Shown: positions 35,485-44,687 of the stretch, piece by piece
Numbering within the stretch: the stretch's first letter is position 1
How the letters are laid out: the number at the start of each line of letters is the position of its first letter
Source: Ignavibacteriota bacterium
GTDB lineage: Bacteria; Bacteroidota; Ignavibacteria; Ignavibacteriales; Melioribacteraceae
Assembly: GCA_013112585.1 (NCBI GenBank)
Contig: JABFGH010000019.1
Location: 29,406 to 93,405, forward strand
Length of the DNA stretch: 64,000 nt
Direction: 5' to 3'
Program-made: the position numbers and the translations under genes
The notes under the pieces: model-generated
What the model was told of the DNA's origin: nothing
What the model saw: only the letters and a program-made list of their open reading frames with translations
Database searches by the model: none

Positions 35485-36969
35485 ATGAAAAAACTAATAA
35501 TAATAGGTTCAGGTTTAGGCGGTTTATCAACCGCACTTCGCCTTTCAAAAAATAGAGATTATGAAATAACTATTTTAGAAAAGTATAAAACTCCCGGCGG
35601 CAGAATGAATATCATTGAGCAGGATGGTTTTCGATTTGATATGGGTCCTTCTTTTATGAGCATGACTTACGAATTAGATGACTTATTTAAAAGCGCCGGT
35701 GCTGAAAACCCGCTTCAATTAGATGAACTCGATCCAATTTATCAGGTATTTTTTGAAGGGAAAGAAAAGCCCAGAAAAATTTGGAAGGACTTAGAAAAGA
35801 TAGAAAAAGAGTTCGCAGATATTGAACCGGACCTATCAAGAAAGCTTGACGAATATTTATCTCGTGCAGGTGAGTTTTTTCATGATACAGAAGATAAAGT
35901 TGTGAAGTCCAATTATACCGGAATGTTAAACTACCTGGCAAAACTTTCACGAGTTCCATTAAAACATATTCCATATTTAGTTAAAACTATGTGGGATCAA
36001 GTAAACAAAACATTTGACTCAGAAGAAGTAAAAATTATTTTTTCATTAGTTGCATTCTTCCTGGGATCAACTCCTTTTAAAACGCCCGCTATTTACTCAT
36101 TACTGAATTATACCGAGATGAGGTACAATGGCTACTGGGCAATAAAGGGGGGAATGTATAAAGTAATTGAAGAGATAGTTAAAATATTGGAAAGCCGCGG
36201 AGTTAAGTTTGTATTCAATACAGAAATAGTCGGTGTAAGTAATTCCAACGGCAAACTAAACGAACTTGTAGATTCCAACGGCGGTAAATGGCAGGCAGAT
36301 ATTTTTGTTTCAAATTCCGATGCCGCTGCTTTTAGGGGACAAGTATTAAACCGTGAAAAATTCAGTGAAGATAAATTAGATAAAATGCATTGGACCTTGG
36401 CTCCATTTACAATATATCTTGGTGTTAAGGGAAAAATAAATAATTTGATTCATCATAATTATTTTCTCGGCAGTAACTTTAAAGATTATGCCGATACAAT
36501 TTTTACATCATCTATCAGCCCTCAAAAACCTTATTACTATGTTAACGCAACTTCAAAATCGGGCGATGAGTTTGCGCCGGAAGGATGTGAAAACTTATTC
36601 ATTCTTTGTCCTGTTCCTGATATGAGATTTAAAGAGGACTGGTCTGATAAAGAAGAATTAGCCGATAATATTATTGATGATTTTTCTAAGCGTGTAAACT
36701 TTGATGTGAAATCAAATATTTTAACCAAAAAGATTTTAGCCCCTGATGATTGGGCAAGTATGTTAAATCTTTATAAAGGCTCAGGGCTGGGTCTTGCACA
36801 CGATTTAAATCAAGTTGGTGCATTCCGCCCAAAAAACAAAGACGAAGAATTTCCAAACCTTTACTATGTCGGAGCATCAACCACACCGGGTACAGGTTTA
36901 CCAATGGTAATTATTAGCTCAAAATTAGTAACCGAGAGGATAACAAATGATTTTGGAACAATATCATAA
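35485..36969 (+). CDS. crtI: Phytoene desaturase
   Basis: 494 residues. FAD-binding motif IIGSGLGGLSTALRL at the N-terminus, the DMGPSFMSM stretch, and a C-terminal carotenoid-desaturase motif (LYYVGASTTPGTGLPMVIIS). Length matches CrtI. Reaction: stepwise desaturation of phytoene towards lycopene (product length not determinable from sequence). It overlaps crtB by 23 nt, so the two are translationally coupled. Confidence 0.93.
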   Translation: MKKLIIIGSGLGGLSTALRLSKNRDYEITILEKYKTPGGRMNIIEQDGFRFDMGPSFMSMTYELDDLFKSAGAENPLQLDELDPIYQVFFEGKEKPRKIWKDLEKIEKEFADIEPDLSRKLDEYLSRAGEFFHDTEDKVVKSNYTGMLNYLAKLSRVPLKHIPYLVKTMWDQVNKTFDSEEVKIIFSLVAFFLGSTPFKTPAIYSLLNYTEMRYNGYWAIKGGMYKVIEEIVKILESRGVKFVFNTEIVGVSNSNGKLNELVDSNGGKWQADIFVSNSDAAAFRGQVLNREKFSEDKLDKMHWTLAPFTIYLGVKGKINNLIHHNYFLGSNFKDYADTIFTSSISPQKPYYYVNATSKSGDEFAPEGCENLFILCPVPDMRFKEDWSDKEELADNIIDDFSKRVNFDVKSNILTKKILAPDDWASMLNLYKGSGLGLAHDLNQVGAFRPKNKDEEFPNLYYVGASTTPGTGLPMVIISSKLVTERITNDFGTIS

Positions 36970-37792
36970 TACATGCAGCAAGTTAAGTAAGCGTTTAACT
37001 ATTGCCTACAGCACTTCGTTTAGCTGGGGAATAAAAGCTTTTGCTTCAGAGTACAGAGATCCCATCTATTCTATATACGCATATGTTAGAGTAGCCGATG
37101 AAATTGTAGATACGTTTCATGATTTTAATAAAACAGAATTACTTGAAAAATTTAAGCAGGATACTTTCGAAGCAATCAAAAATGGAATTTCAACTAACCC
37201 AATTCTACATGCTTTTCAAAGAGTTGTAAATGATTTTAATATTGATATAAAACTTGTAGAGGCGTTTTTAAAAAGTATGGAAATGGATCTATTTGCATCA
37301 TCATATCTAAGGGATGATTATGATAAATATATTTATGGTTCTGCCGAAGTTGTTGGTTTGATGTGTCTTTATGTTTTTGTAAATGGTGATGAAAAAAAAT
37401 ATAAAAAGTTAGAGCACTCGGCACGTATGCTTGGTTCCGCTTTTCAGAAAGTAAATTTTTTACGTGATATTAAAAGTGACTTAACTGATAGAGGCAGAAT
37501 ATATTTGCCTGATGTAAATGCTGAATTTATGATCAATAATGAAAATAAAAAGAAGTTGGAAAAAGAAATTGATCAAGAATTTCATGAAGCATTTATTGGA
37601 TTAGTAAAATTGCCGATAGGCGTTAAGCTTGGTGTCTATTCAGCTTATTTGTATTACATAATGCTGTTCAAAAAAATTAAAAGATTAGATGTAGATCAAC
37701 TGCTGAATAAACGAGTAAGAATTTCAAATTATTACAAATTTTATCTATTATTAAAATCAGTTATTGAAGTAAAAGTTTTAAAATTAACCTAA
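36947..37792 (+). CDS. crtB: Phytoene synthase
   Basis: 281 residues of the squalene/phytoene synthase family: first aspartate-rich region in SIYAYVRVADEIVDTFHD, and second in GSAFQKVNFLRDIKSDLTDRG, followed by RIYLP. Reaction: head-to-head condensation of two geranylgeranyl diphosphates to phytoene. Starts inside the end of crtI. Confidence 0.93.
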   Translation: MILEQYHNTCSKLSKRLTIAYSTSFSWGIKAFASEYRDPIYSIYAYVRVADEIVDTFHDFNKTELLEKFKQDTFEAIKNGISTNPILHAFQRVVNDFNIDIKLVEAFLKSMEMDLFASSYLRDDYDKYIYGSAEVVGLMCLYVFVNGDEKKYKKLEHSARMLGSAFQKVNFLRDIKSDLTDRGRIYLPDVNAEFMINNENKKKLEKEIDQEFHEAFIGLVKLPIGVKLGVYSAYLYYIMLFKKIKRLDVDQLLNKRVRISNYYKFYLLLKSVIEVKVLKLT

Positions 37793-37799
37793 ATAAACA

Positions 37800-38516
37800 G
37801 TGCATTACGAGTATCTTATATTCAACATTATTGTTATCAGCGGTCCGTTGTTTTTCGGTTCGATGAAAAAATTTTACTTCCTCAATTATTGGCGCGAATC
37901 TGGTATTTCTATTTTTATTGCGGCGGTTCCATTTTTAATTTGGGATTCGTTAGTAACCGGAATGCATTGGGACTTTAACTCAAATTACATTTTAGGCTAT
38001 AAAATATTCGGCTTACCGATTGAAGAAATATCGTTTTTTATTACCGTTCCATTTGCCTGCCTTTTTACCTGGGAAATGGTTAAACGCCATTCTAAAAAAC
38101 ATGAAATACTTAATTGGGATAAATCTATAATTGCAATCTCACTAATTTTTATTGCCGGTGGAGTTGTGTTTTTATTTATAGGCAAAGGGTACACCGGTTT
38201 AGCATTTTTGATTATGGGTTTATGTATGTTGTATGATTTTAAACTCGGTGCACAGATTCTCAAGTATCGTCAGTTCATATTTTTCTTTGTTCTTATTTCC
38301 TTATTTACTTTAGTATTTAACGGCTACCTTACATGGCGCCCGGTTGTAACTTACGGAGAGCAATATCAATTAGGATTCAGAATATTTACAATTCCATTTG
38401 AAGATTTTATTTTTGGTTATGCACTGTTAATTTTAAGTACAACAATTTTTGAAAGGCTGGTTAAGTTGAAAGTATTTACAGATAATGAACCTGCTGAAAA
38501 AGTAATATCGAATTAA
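37800..38516 (+). CDS. Lycopene cyclase (heterodimer-type domains fused, crtYcd-like)
   Basis: 238 residues from a GTG start (HYEYLIFNIIVI...) 7 nt after the crtB stop. Multiple membrane helices and the two lycopene-cyclase-domain motifs, FGLPIEEISFF and FTIPFEDFIFG, each followed by more membrane segments. Fused c+d lycopene cyclases of this size form beta rings. So the pathway should reach a cyclic carotene rather than stop at lycopene. Confidence 0.88.
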   Translation: MHYEYLIFNIIVISGPLFFGSMKKFYFLNYWRESGISIFIAAVPFLIWDSLVTGMHWDFNSNYILGYKIFGLPIEEISFFITVPFACLFTWEMVKRHSKKHEILNWDKSIIAISLIFIAGGVVFLFIGKGYTGLAFLIMGLCMLYDFKLGAQILKYRQFIFFFVLISLFTLVFNGYLTWRPVVTYGEQYQLGFRIFTIPFEDFIFGYALLILSTTIFERLVKLKVFTDNEPAEKVISN

Positions 38517-38544
38517 AATCTTTGTAATTTTTTATAGAGGAAAA

Positions 38545-39540
38545 ATGCTTCAAAATAAATGGTATTTAATTTGTCCATCGGCAGAACTTACAAACAAAAT
38601 ACTATCACAAAAAATTTTAGGCGAAGATATAATACTCTTCCGTACAAAAAGCGGAAAGGCGGCTGCCCTTGAAGATAGATGCTGCCACAGAAACGTTAAA
38701 CTGTCACTTGGTTACTTAAAAGAAGAAACAATCACTTGCGGTTATCACGGCTGGGAATATGATTCGGATGGCGCATGTATAAAAATTCCATCCCAGCTTC
38801 CCGGTACTAAAATTCCGCCAAAGGCTCTCATTAAAAAGTACCCGGTTAAAGAATTTAATAAGTGGGTTTGGGTATTTATGGGTGATGAAGAAAATGCAGC
38901 AAAAACCGACCCGCCAAATATTCCTGAAATGAATGAATGGGATTTTACATATAAAACACATGTCTTCGAAGCAGATTTAGAATCGGCAGCAGAAAGTTTA
39001 ATTGATCCTTATCATATAAAATTTACACATCGTGATTCGATTAAACAATTGCTTGGACAGATAGAAGAATTTCCTGCGGAATTTAGAATTAATATTTTAG
39101 ATGACGGAATTGAAGGAAAATATTACAGGGCAAACACTGCAGCCCTAACTGAAAAAGCTTACTTCGGAAGCGAGCCGCAATTAGAAGTTTATTACAGATT
39201 TTATTACCCGAATATTTCGCGATTGGAATCAAGATTTAAAGAAAGAACTCTTTTGATATTAGAACACTTTATGCAGGTTGATGAAAATAGAATTGCCATG
39301 ATGCAGATAACTTTATGGAAAAATATTTTTAATTTTTTCCCTCCATTCGGAAGATGGTTCATGGCAAGAAAATCTAATAAAATTGTGAATGAAGATATTG
39401 CACTTTTGAGATCACAAAAGGGAATATTGGATAAGACAAAAGATAATCTGCATGAAGTAAGTGTTAAAGGTGATGAAATTTCATTGGCATTCAGAAAATA
39501 CTGGAGAACAAAAATGCGCGAAGGGGGCAATGAAAGCTAA
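38545..39540 (+). CDS. Rieske [2Fe-2S] non-heme iron oxygenase
   Basis: 331 residues. Rieske ligands in DRCCHRNVKLS and ITCGYHGWEYD, then the mononuclear-iron site with the His pair in DPYHIKFTH, in an oxygenase alpha-subunit arrangement. Substrate unknown. In a carotenoid operon, oxidation of a ring or methyl group is likely. It overlaps the next gene by one base. Confidence 0.85.
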   Translation: MLQNKWYLICPSAELTNKILSQKILGEDIILFRTKSGKAAALEDRCCHRNVKLSLGYLKEETITCGYHGWEYDSDGACIKIPSQLPGTKIPPKALIKKYPVKEFNKWVWVFMGDEENAAKTDPPNIPEMNEWDFTYKTHVFEADLESAAESLIDPYHIKFTHRDSIKQLLGQIEEFPAEFRINILDDGIEGKYYRANTAALTEKAYFGSEPQLEVYYRFYYPNISRLESRFKERTLLILEHFMQVDENRIAMMQITLWKNIFNFFPPFGRWFMARKSNKIVNEDIALLRSQKGILDKTKDNLHEVSVKGDEISLAFRKYWRTKMREGGNES

Positions 39541-40280
39541 TGGATTCAACTAATCTTAAAGCTGATGAATTATTAAAGAGTAAAAAAGAAGTCCCTTTTG
39601 AATTTAATCGTGTTGCGGTTAAATATGATTCTGCAACTTCGCTTAGTCAAGGCTACCAAAAAGATCTGCAGAGAAGTGTTGATAGAATGAATTTAAAAGG
39701 TGATGAGTACCTTGCTGATCTATGCTGCGGTACGGGAAAGTCAAGTATAGCATGCTTAAATAACCTACCTAATGGAACTGTGCTCGGCATTGATAATTCA
39801 AAGGGAATGCTTGAAAGCGCAGCACAAAAATTTTATGACCAGATTAAATTAGGCAGTTTAAAATTTGAACTAAATGATGTAATGGAACTCGATTACCCCG
39901 ATAATACTTTTGATGCAATTTTTATGGCGTATGGAATTAGAAATATGCCCGATCATGAGAAATGCTTAAAAAACTTAAAGCGAATGCTAAAGCCCGGCGG
40001 TGTCATCTGTTTTCATGAATATTCCTTAAACAATAATTTATTTGCAAAGCTCTATTGGAAAATTCTTGGTTACGGTGTAATTATTCCTATTTCAGGAATA
40101 ATATCAGGTTCTACAAAAATATATTCGTACTTGGTTAAAAGTGTTTTAAGTTTTCCTTCACCCGGCAAGTTTATAAAAATATTAAATGATACAGGTTTTG
40201 ATAAAGTTAAAAGATATGCTCAGCCAAGCTGGCGGCGACCGATACTTCATACATTTATTGCTTACAAACCACAAAAATAA
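39540..40280 (+). CDS. SAM-dependent methyltransferase, UbiE/COQ5-like
   Basis: 246 residues, class I Rossmann methyltransferase: motif I LADLCCGTGKSSIACL, then LGIDNSKGML, AIFMAYGIRNMPDHEKCL, MLKPGGVICFHEYS. Closest in style to ubiquinone/menaquinone methyltransferases (UbiE), but lying inside the carotenoid operon between a Rieske oxygenase and a CrtU-like desaturase, so a carotenoid or quinone substrate is equally possible. Confidence 0.82.
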   Translation: MDSTNLKADELLKSKKEVPFEFNRVAVKYDSATSLSQGYQKDLQRSVDRMNLKGDEYLADLCCGTGKSSIACLNNLPNGTVLGIDNSKGMLESAAQKFYDQIKLGSLKFELNDVMELDYPDNTFDAIFMAYGIRNMPDHEKCLKNLKRMLKPGGVICFHEYSLNNNLFAKLYWKILGYGVIIPISGIISGSTKIYSYLVKSVLSFPSPGKFIKILNDTGFDKVKRYAQPSWRRPILHTFIAYKPQK

Positions 40281-40295
40281 ATTACAGAAAATAAT

Positions 40296-41801
40296 ATGAG
40301 TTTTTTAGAGAATGAAATTCAAAAAAGATTGGGCGGCTACAAGCATTTATTTAATCAAGTTGATGAATCTTATCCTTCCAAACTGAAAGAGCGTAAAAGT
40401 GCTGCGATAATCGGTGGAGGTATTGCCGGATTAACTTCCGCAATTTACCTAGCTGAAAGAGGTTTTGATGTTTTTATATTTGAAAAGAATAATTACCTGG
40501 GCGGCAAACTTGGCAGTTGGCAGGTCAAGTTTAATGATGGTTACGAAACAAATGTTGAACATGGCTTTCATGCTTTTTTTAGGCAGTATTATAATTTGAA
40601 AAATCTGCTAAAAAAAATTGATGCCGATAAATACCTTATCCCGATTGATGATTATCTTATTCTAACAAAAAAGCACGGCAATTTTAGTTTTAAGGATATT
40701 GATAAAACTCCGGTAAAAAATATTTTATCGATGCGCAAGAAAGGTATTTATTCATTTAGTGATGCAATGTTTAAAATGAAAGGACTTGAACTACTTTCAC
40801 TTTTAAAGTTTGACGATACTAAAACATTTAAAGACTATGACAACATTTCATTTGAACAATATGCCGAAGAAACAAAACTGCCGCCGGAAATGAAATTAAT
40901 GTTCACAACATTTTCGCGCGCGTTTTTTGCTGAGCCTCAATATATATCAATGGCGGAACTGATTAAAAGTTTTCACTTCTATTTTTTAAGCAATGACCAC
41001 GGATTAATTTACGATGTTCTTAATGACGATTTTGAATTTACATTTTTAGACCCGTGCAGAAAATTTATAGAAGAAAGAGGTGGGCAAATATTTTTAGAAT
41101 CGCCTGTAACAGCCATTGAACAAATAAACGGCAAGTTTAATGTGCAGGGCAAAATTGTTGATTATGTAATTGTTGCATCGGATATACCCGGTACAAAACG
41201 AGCTGTTCAATACTCGCCCTTTATTAGAAGCAGTTATCCTGAATTTATGAAGCAGATTCAGGAGATGAAAGAATCGCAGCGATATGCCGTGCTGCGGATT
41301 TGGACTGATAAAAAACTAAAAGGCGATTACCCGTTTTTTATTTTTACGGATGCACTGGAAATTCTTGATTCGATTACTATCTATCATCAAATGGAAAAAT
41401 CTTCTGAGCAGTGGGTTAATGAAAACGGCGGTGGAATTTATGAGCTCCATTCCTATGCTCTGCCGGATGACTTTGAGGAAGAAAAAGTTAGAGAACAATT
41501 ATTAAAAGAGTTTGGAGAATATTTTCCGGAAATAAAAGAAGCAGAAATTATTTATGAATATCTGCAAGTTAAAAATGACTTTACCGCATTCCACACAGGC
41601 TTGAATAAAACTCGTCCCGGTTTCAAAACAGAAATTGAAAATTTTTATCTAGCAGGCGATTGGGTTAAACTGCCGGTACCGGCAATGCTTATGGAAGCGG
41701 CGGCAACTTCGGCAATGTTTGCAGTTAATGATATTTTTGAAAAAGAAGGTCTGCGGCAGGAAATGATTTGGACTGTGCCGGTTAAAGGTTTATTGGCTTG
41801 A
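40296..41801 (+). CDS. Carotene desaturase/methyl-shift FAD enzyme, CrtU-like
   Basis: 501 residues. N-terminal FAD motif AAIIGGGIAGLTSAIYLAERG, FEKNNYLGGKLG; a long middle; and the C-terminal FAD motif (FYLAGDWVKLPVPAMLMEAA). More similar in pattern to CrtU/CruE (beta-ring desaturase with methyl migration, giving aromatic rings) and zeta-carotene desaturase-type enzymes than to CrtI. The VEHGFHAFFRQYYN segment is typical of this branch. An aromatic end-group product is therefore a reasonable inference. The 3' end overlaps the convergent protease gene by 12 nt. Confidence 0.82.
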   Translation: MSFLENEIQKRLGGYKHLFNQVDESYPSKLKERKSAAIIGGGIAGLTSAIYLAERGFDVFIFEKNNYLGGKLGSWQVKFNDGYETNVEHGFHAFFRQYYNLKNLLKKIDADKYLIPIDDYLILTKKHGNFSFKDIDKTPVKNILSMRKKGIYSFSDAMFKMKGLELLSLLKFDDTKTFKDYDNISFEQYAEETKLPPEMKLMFTTFSRAFFAEPQYISMAELIKSFHFYFLSNDHGLIYDVLNDDFEFTFLDPCRKFIEERGGQIFLESPVTAIEQINGKFNVQGKIVDYVIVASDIPGTKRAVQYSPFIRSSYPEFMKQIQEMKESQRYAVLRIWTDKKLKGDYPFFIFTDALEILDSITIYHQMEKSSEQWVNENGGGIYELHSYALPDDFEEEKVREQLLKEFGEYFPEIKEAEIIYEYLQVKNDFTAFHTGLNKTRPGFKTEIENFYLAGDWVKLPVPAMLMEAAATSAMFAVNDIFEKEGLRQEMIWTVPVKGLLA

Positions 41802-42581
41802 TGAATAATTGTTATACCAGTTTTTAAATTTCAAAAGAGCCGTTTCTTTTAAAGTAGTGGCATCACTAAACTTCTCGAAGCCGATATTTTCTATCTCAAA
41901 TAAGTACTCTACAATTAATTGAGATTCCAAGTATAGTTTTTGAATATTATTCATTTTGAAACTATACTCTTCAAAATATATTTTTGCTCTATTGAATAGT
42001 GAGTTTGAATCATTTTCTAATCTTATGTTTTTTATTGCTACACCATATTCTGCATAACCCTCATTTTTCCATTTAGGTAATTTTCTATACTCAAACCAGC
42101 CAAGTTTATTTGCAGTTAAATTATGTACCAACTCATGTGCTAAGTTATGAGATTCTTCGCCTGCGATATGTGAATGCTCAAATAGTTTGTTATTATAATT
42201 TTGCTTCTCTTCTAATCTTGTAAGATTAATAAATGTGTTGCTAACTAATGAAACATTAATGCCCGAAGAGTTTGGTGACATACCAAGAAGCGTTGCAAAA
42301 AATGAATATAATCCTTGATCATTGCATAAAAATATTTTTGGGGAGAATGACGGATCAAAAACCTCGACCATTTTTATGCGTTCCTCAACATCATCAAGCA
42401 TTAATAGAACTTCATGATTTATTGATTCGTCAGAATAGACATGATATCTTTTATAAATAAGTTGATCTGAAAAAAATATTGAAGGATTTGCAATTATTAG
42501 AAAATGTATTGCTTCAACAGCGATTACAATTATTAAGATTTTAAGGAACCATTTTCCAATGTTTTGCAATAATGTCATCAA
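41790..42581 (-). CDS. Membrane-anchored zinc metalloprotease (peptidase MA-like)
   Basis: 263 residues. One N-terminal membrane helix (FLKILIIVIAVEAIHFLII), then a soluble domain with the HExxH zinc motif in NLAHELVHNLTANKLG and the third ligand Glu in WKNEGYAEYG. Probably an exported or surface-facing gluzincin-type peptidase of unknown target. Convergent with the crt operon. Confidence 0.7.
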   Translation of the reverse strand: MMTLLQNIGKWFLKILIIVIAVEAIHFLIIANPSIFFSDQLIYKRYHVYSDESINHEVLLMLDDVEERIKMVEVFDPSFSPKIFLCNDQGLYSFFATLLGMSPNSSGINVSLVSNTFINLTRLEEKQNYNNKLFEHSHIAGEESHNLAHELVHNLTANKLGWFEYRKLPKWKNEGYAEYGVAIKNIRLENDSNSLFNRAKIYFEEYSFKMNNIQKLYLESQLIVEYLFEIENIGFEKFSDATTLKETALLKFKNWYNNYSSSQ

Positions 42582-42660
42582 AGAGTATTTTTTCTTTTAA
42601 GATGATTTAATTGATAATTTGTTTCATGATATTATAGAAAAATTTTTGGAGTAATCTTTT

Positions 42661-43506
42661 ATGAAAAAGTTCATTATAACAGCACTTTTATTTTTAACTA
42701 GTATAAATATTGCCCAAACAGAGTCACAAGAACCGGTTGTTTTTGAACAAATAACAATTAAAGATACTGAATTGCAATTTCTCTATTCAACGGCAGTTGA
42801 AGATACATTTTACTTATACATTAAACTGCCCAAAGGATATGGAGAAAGTGATAAGCGCTATCCAATATTGTATTTATTAGACGGTGATATTGCTTTTCCG
42901 ATGGCATCAAGCATAGTGCGCTATTTGCAGTACGGCAGTCATGTGCCGGATATAATTATTGTCGGCATTGGTTATGGTTCAATGATGAATGACAATGAAG
43001 TTAATTACCGCAGCCGTGATTACAATCCGCCCGAAACTGAGAGACGCGGACTGAAAGGTGAAGGTGATGAATATTTAAGTTTTCTAAAAAATGAATTACT
43101 TCCCTACTTTGATAAAAATTACAGAACAATAGCAAGCGACAGAACGATAAGCGGGCATTCACTAAGCGGGCAATTTGCTATATATGCTTTGCTTAACGAA
43201 CCGCAGCTTTTTAACAGGTATATAGCCAGCAGTCCGCATATGATAAGGAGCATTGATTCATTTCTTGAAAAAGAAGAGATGATGTCGCCGGTTCTAAAAA
43301 ATATTGACGCAAATCTATTTATCTCTCAAGGGGAAGATGAACCGGATAGTCTTTATGCCAAGCCGATAAATAAGCTGCTGAGTAGTTTAAAGGAGAGCAA
43401 TTACAAAGGTTTGAAAATAAAACATAAAATATTTAATGAAGGCTCCCATTTTGTTTGTCCGCCCGAAGCGATGAGTTATGGTTTAAAATTTGTGTTCGAA
43501 AAATAG
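42661..43506 (+). CDS. Secreted alpha/beta-hydrolase (esterase-D / enterochelin esterase-like)
   Basis: 281 residues with a signal peptide (FIITALLFLTSINIAQ). Pattern: VEDTFYLYIKLPKGY, YPILYLLDGDIAF, nucleophile elbow GHSLSGQFA, then IASSPHMI and NEGSHFVCPP (catalytic His region). COG2819-like hydrolase family. Substrate unknown; these include siderophore and simple-ester hydrolases. Confidence 0.85.
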   Translation: MKKFIITALLFLTSINIAQTESQEPVVFEQITIKDTELQFLYSTAVEDTFYLYIKLPKGYGESDKRYPILYLLDGDIAFPMASSIVRYLQYGSHVPDIIIVGIGYGSMMNDNEVNYRSRDYNPPETERRGLKGEGDEYLSFLKNELLPYFDKNYRTIASDRTISGHSLSGQFAIYALLNEPQLFNRYIASSPHMIRSIDSFLEKEEMMSPVLKNIDANLFISQGEDEPDSLYAKPINKLLSSLKESNYKGLKIKHKIFNEGSHFVCPPEAMSYGLKFVFEK

Positions 43507-43694
43507 TTAAGAAATGCCGGCTGGATAAAAGCGTAATTTTTAATTAGGAATTAAGTTCGATACACCCAAAGAACACACTGCGTCTAATTAATAAGTGTTC
43601 GAAATAAAGTACATTCATAAATTATAATTGAACATTCAAAGATTATCCTAACAAAAATTAAGCGGTCATTAGGGTTTTCCTTCTGGCATAAATT

Positions 43695-43719
43695 TCTCCT
43701 ATAAATATAATTTAGGAGA
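43695..43719 (+). promoter_or_regulatory. Hairpin sequestering the ribosome site of the next gene
   Basis: TCTCCTA (43695-43701) pairs with TAGGAGA (43713-43719). The right arm is the ribosome-binding site of the ATG at 43730. A second pairing, TAAAT/ATTTA, fits within the loop. A temperature- or ligand-sensitive initiation control is possible, not shown. Confidence 0.5.
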
Positions 43720-43729
43720 TAACAACGCC

Positions 43730-44458
43730 ATGAACTTAGCCCGTTACTTTTTATTTAGTGCATCATTACTATTACTTGCCTCTTCATGCTCACGAACAAT
43801 ATTAGAAATTTCAACATTAGAAGATGACAAAGAATATTACAATGGAAATGAGGTTGTAGGAAAAGCCGACAGCAGCGCATTGGTTTTTGTTGAGTATGTT
43901 GGGCAGAATTCATTTGAATATGTTTTTTACGTTCAGATAGAAAACTTGTCGGACAGAACATACCTTTATACTGCTGATAATAATCATCTAAAAACATATC
44001 ATACCAAGAAAGCTCTTGATAATAATGAACACAATAATCATACATCAGCAGTTGATCCTGAAAAGAAATTAGAAAAAATAAATTCTAATATAACTGCCAG
44101 AAATACCAATCACGCAATATCAACAGGCTGCAATTGTTTAGGCGGATTATTTAGTGCCGTTAGCAGCATTAATTCTGACGAGGAAGAAAATGATGTAATT
44201 GATTGGATTGAAAGTCAGGAAGCGGAAAATATTGACTATGAAAATGATATGAATAAGTTACATTATGAAAGAGAATTTTGGAAGACTGAAGTATTAAGAA
44301 GAAATACACTGCATCCCGGAGATGTAATAGGAGGGTTGGTGTTTTTTAATAAAGATTTTTATGCAAGGTATTTTAAGGTTTTCATAAATGTAAATAGTGC
44401 CAAATTCAAATTTTTGTATCAGCAGAAAAAAGTAAAAAGAATAGCAAAAGCTAAATAA
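43730..44458 (+). CDS. Lipoprotein, function unknown
   Basis: 242 residues. Lipobox LLASSCSRT after a signal helix. The body has no recognisable enzyme motif; VFVEYVGQNSFEYVFYVQIENLSDR suggests a beta-sandwich, then HNNHTSAVDPEKKLEKINS (polar linker), a central CNCLGGLFSAVSSINSDEEE segment, and an ending rich in Lys. GGAGA upstream of the ATG sits in a hairpin. Confidence 0.6.
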   Translation: MNLARYFLFSASLLLLASSCSRTILEISTLEDDKEYYNGNEVVGKADSSALVFVEYVGQNSFEYVFYVQIENLSDRTYLYTADNNHLKTYHTKKALDNNEHNNHTSAVDPEKKLEKINSNITARNTNHAISTGCNCLGGLFSAVSSINSDEEENDVIDWIESQEAENIDYENDMNKLHYEREFWKTEVLRRNTLHPGDVIGGLVFFNKDFYARYFKVFINVNSAKFKFLYQQKKVKRIAKAK

Positions 44459-44568
44459 TCTTGGGCAAACAGTACAATTTTTACTTTTGAAATGGGGAGT
44501 ACTTGAGTTACATCAATTCTATCAAAATTAATTAAAAATTCATCTTATACTTTCGATAATACTTTTAG

Positions 44569-44650
44569 GGGTCAACTTAAAAATATGACCCGATTTTATT
44601 AATAGTTAAATCGGAATACTTCAGCTTGAATTATCAAGAACATTTCAAGT
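44569..44650 (+). promoter_or_regulatory. Leader of consecutive hairpins before the HDOD gene
   Basis: GGGTCA/TGACCC (44569-44591), then CCGATTT/AAATCGG (44590-44614), which overlap by two bases and so may exclude each other, followed by CTTGA/TCAAG and TTCAAG pairings (44625-44649). They end about 40 nt before the HDOD start codon. May be a structured leader; no riboswitch class recognised. Confidence 0.4.
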
Positions 44651-44687
44651 TGAAAAATTTATATATACACCTTAAAAGGAGCAATTC

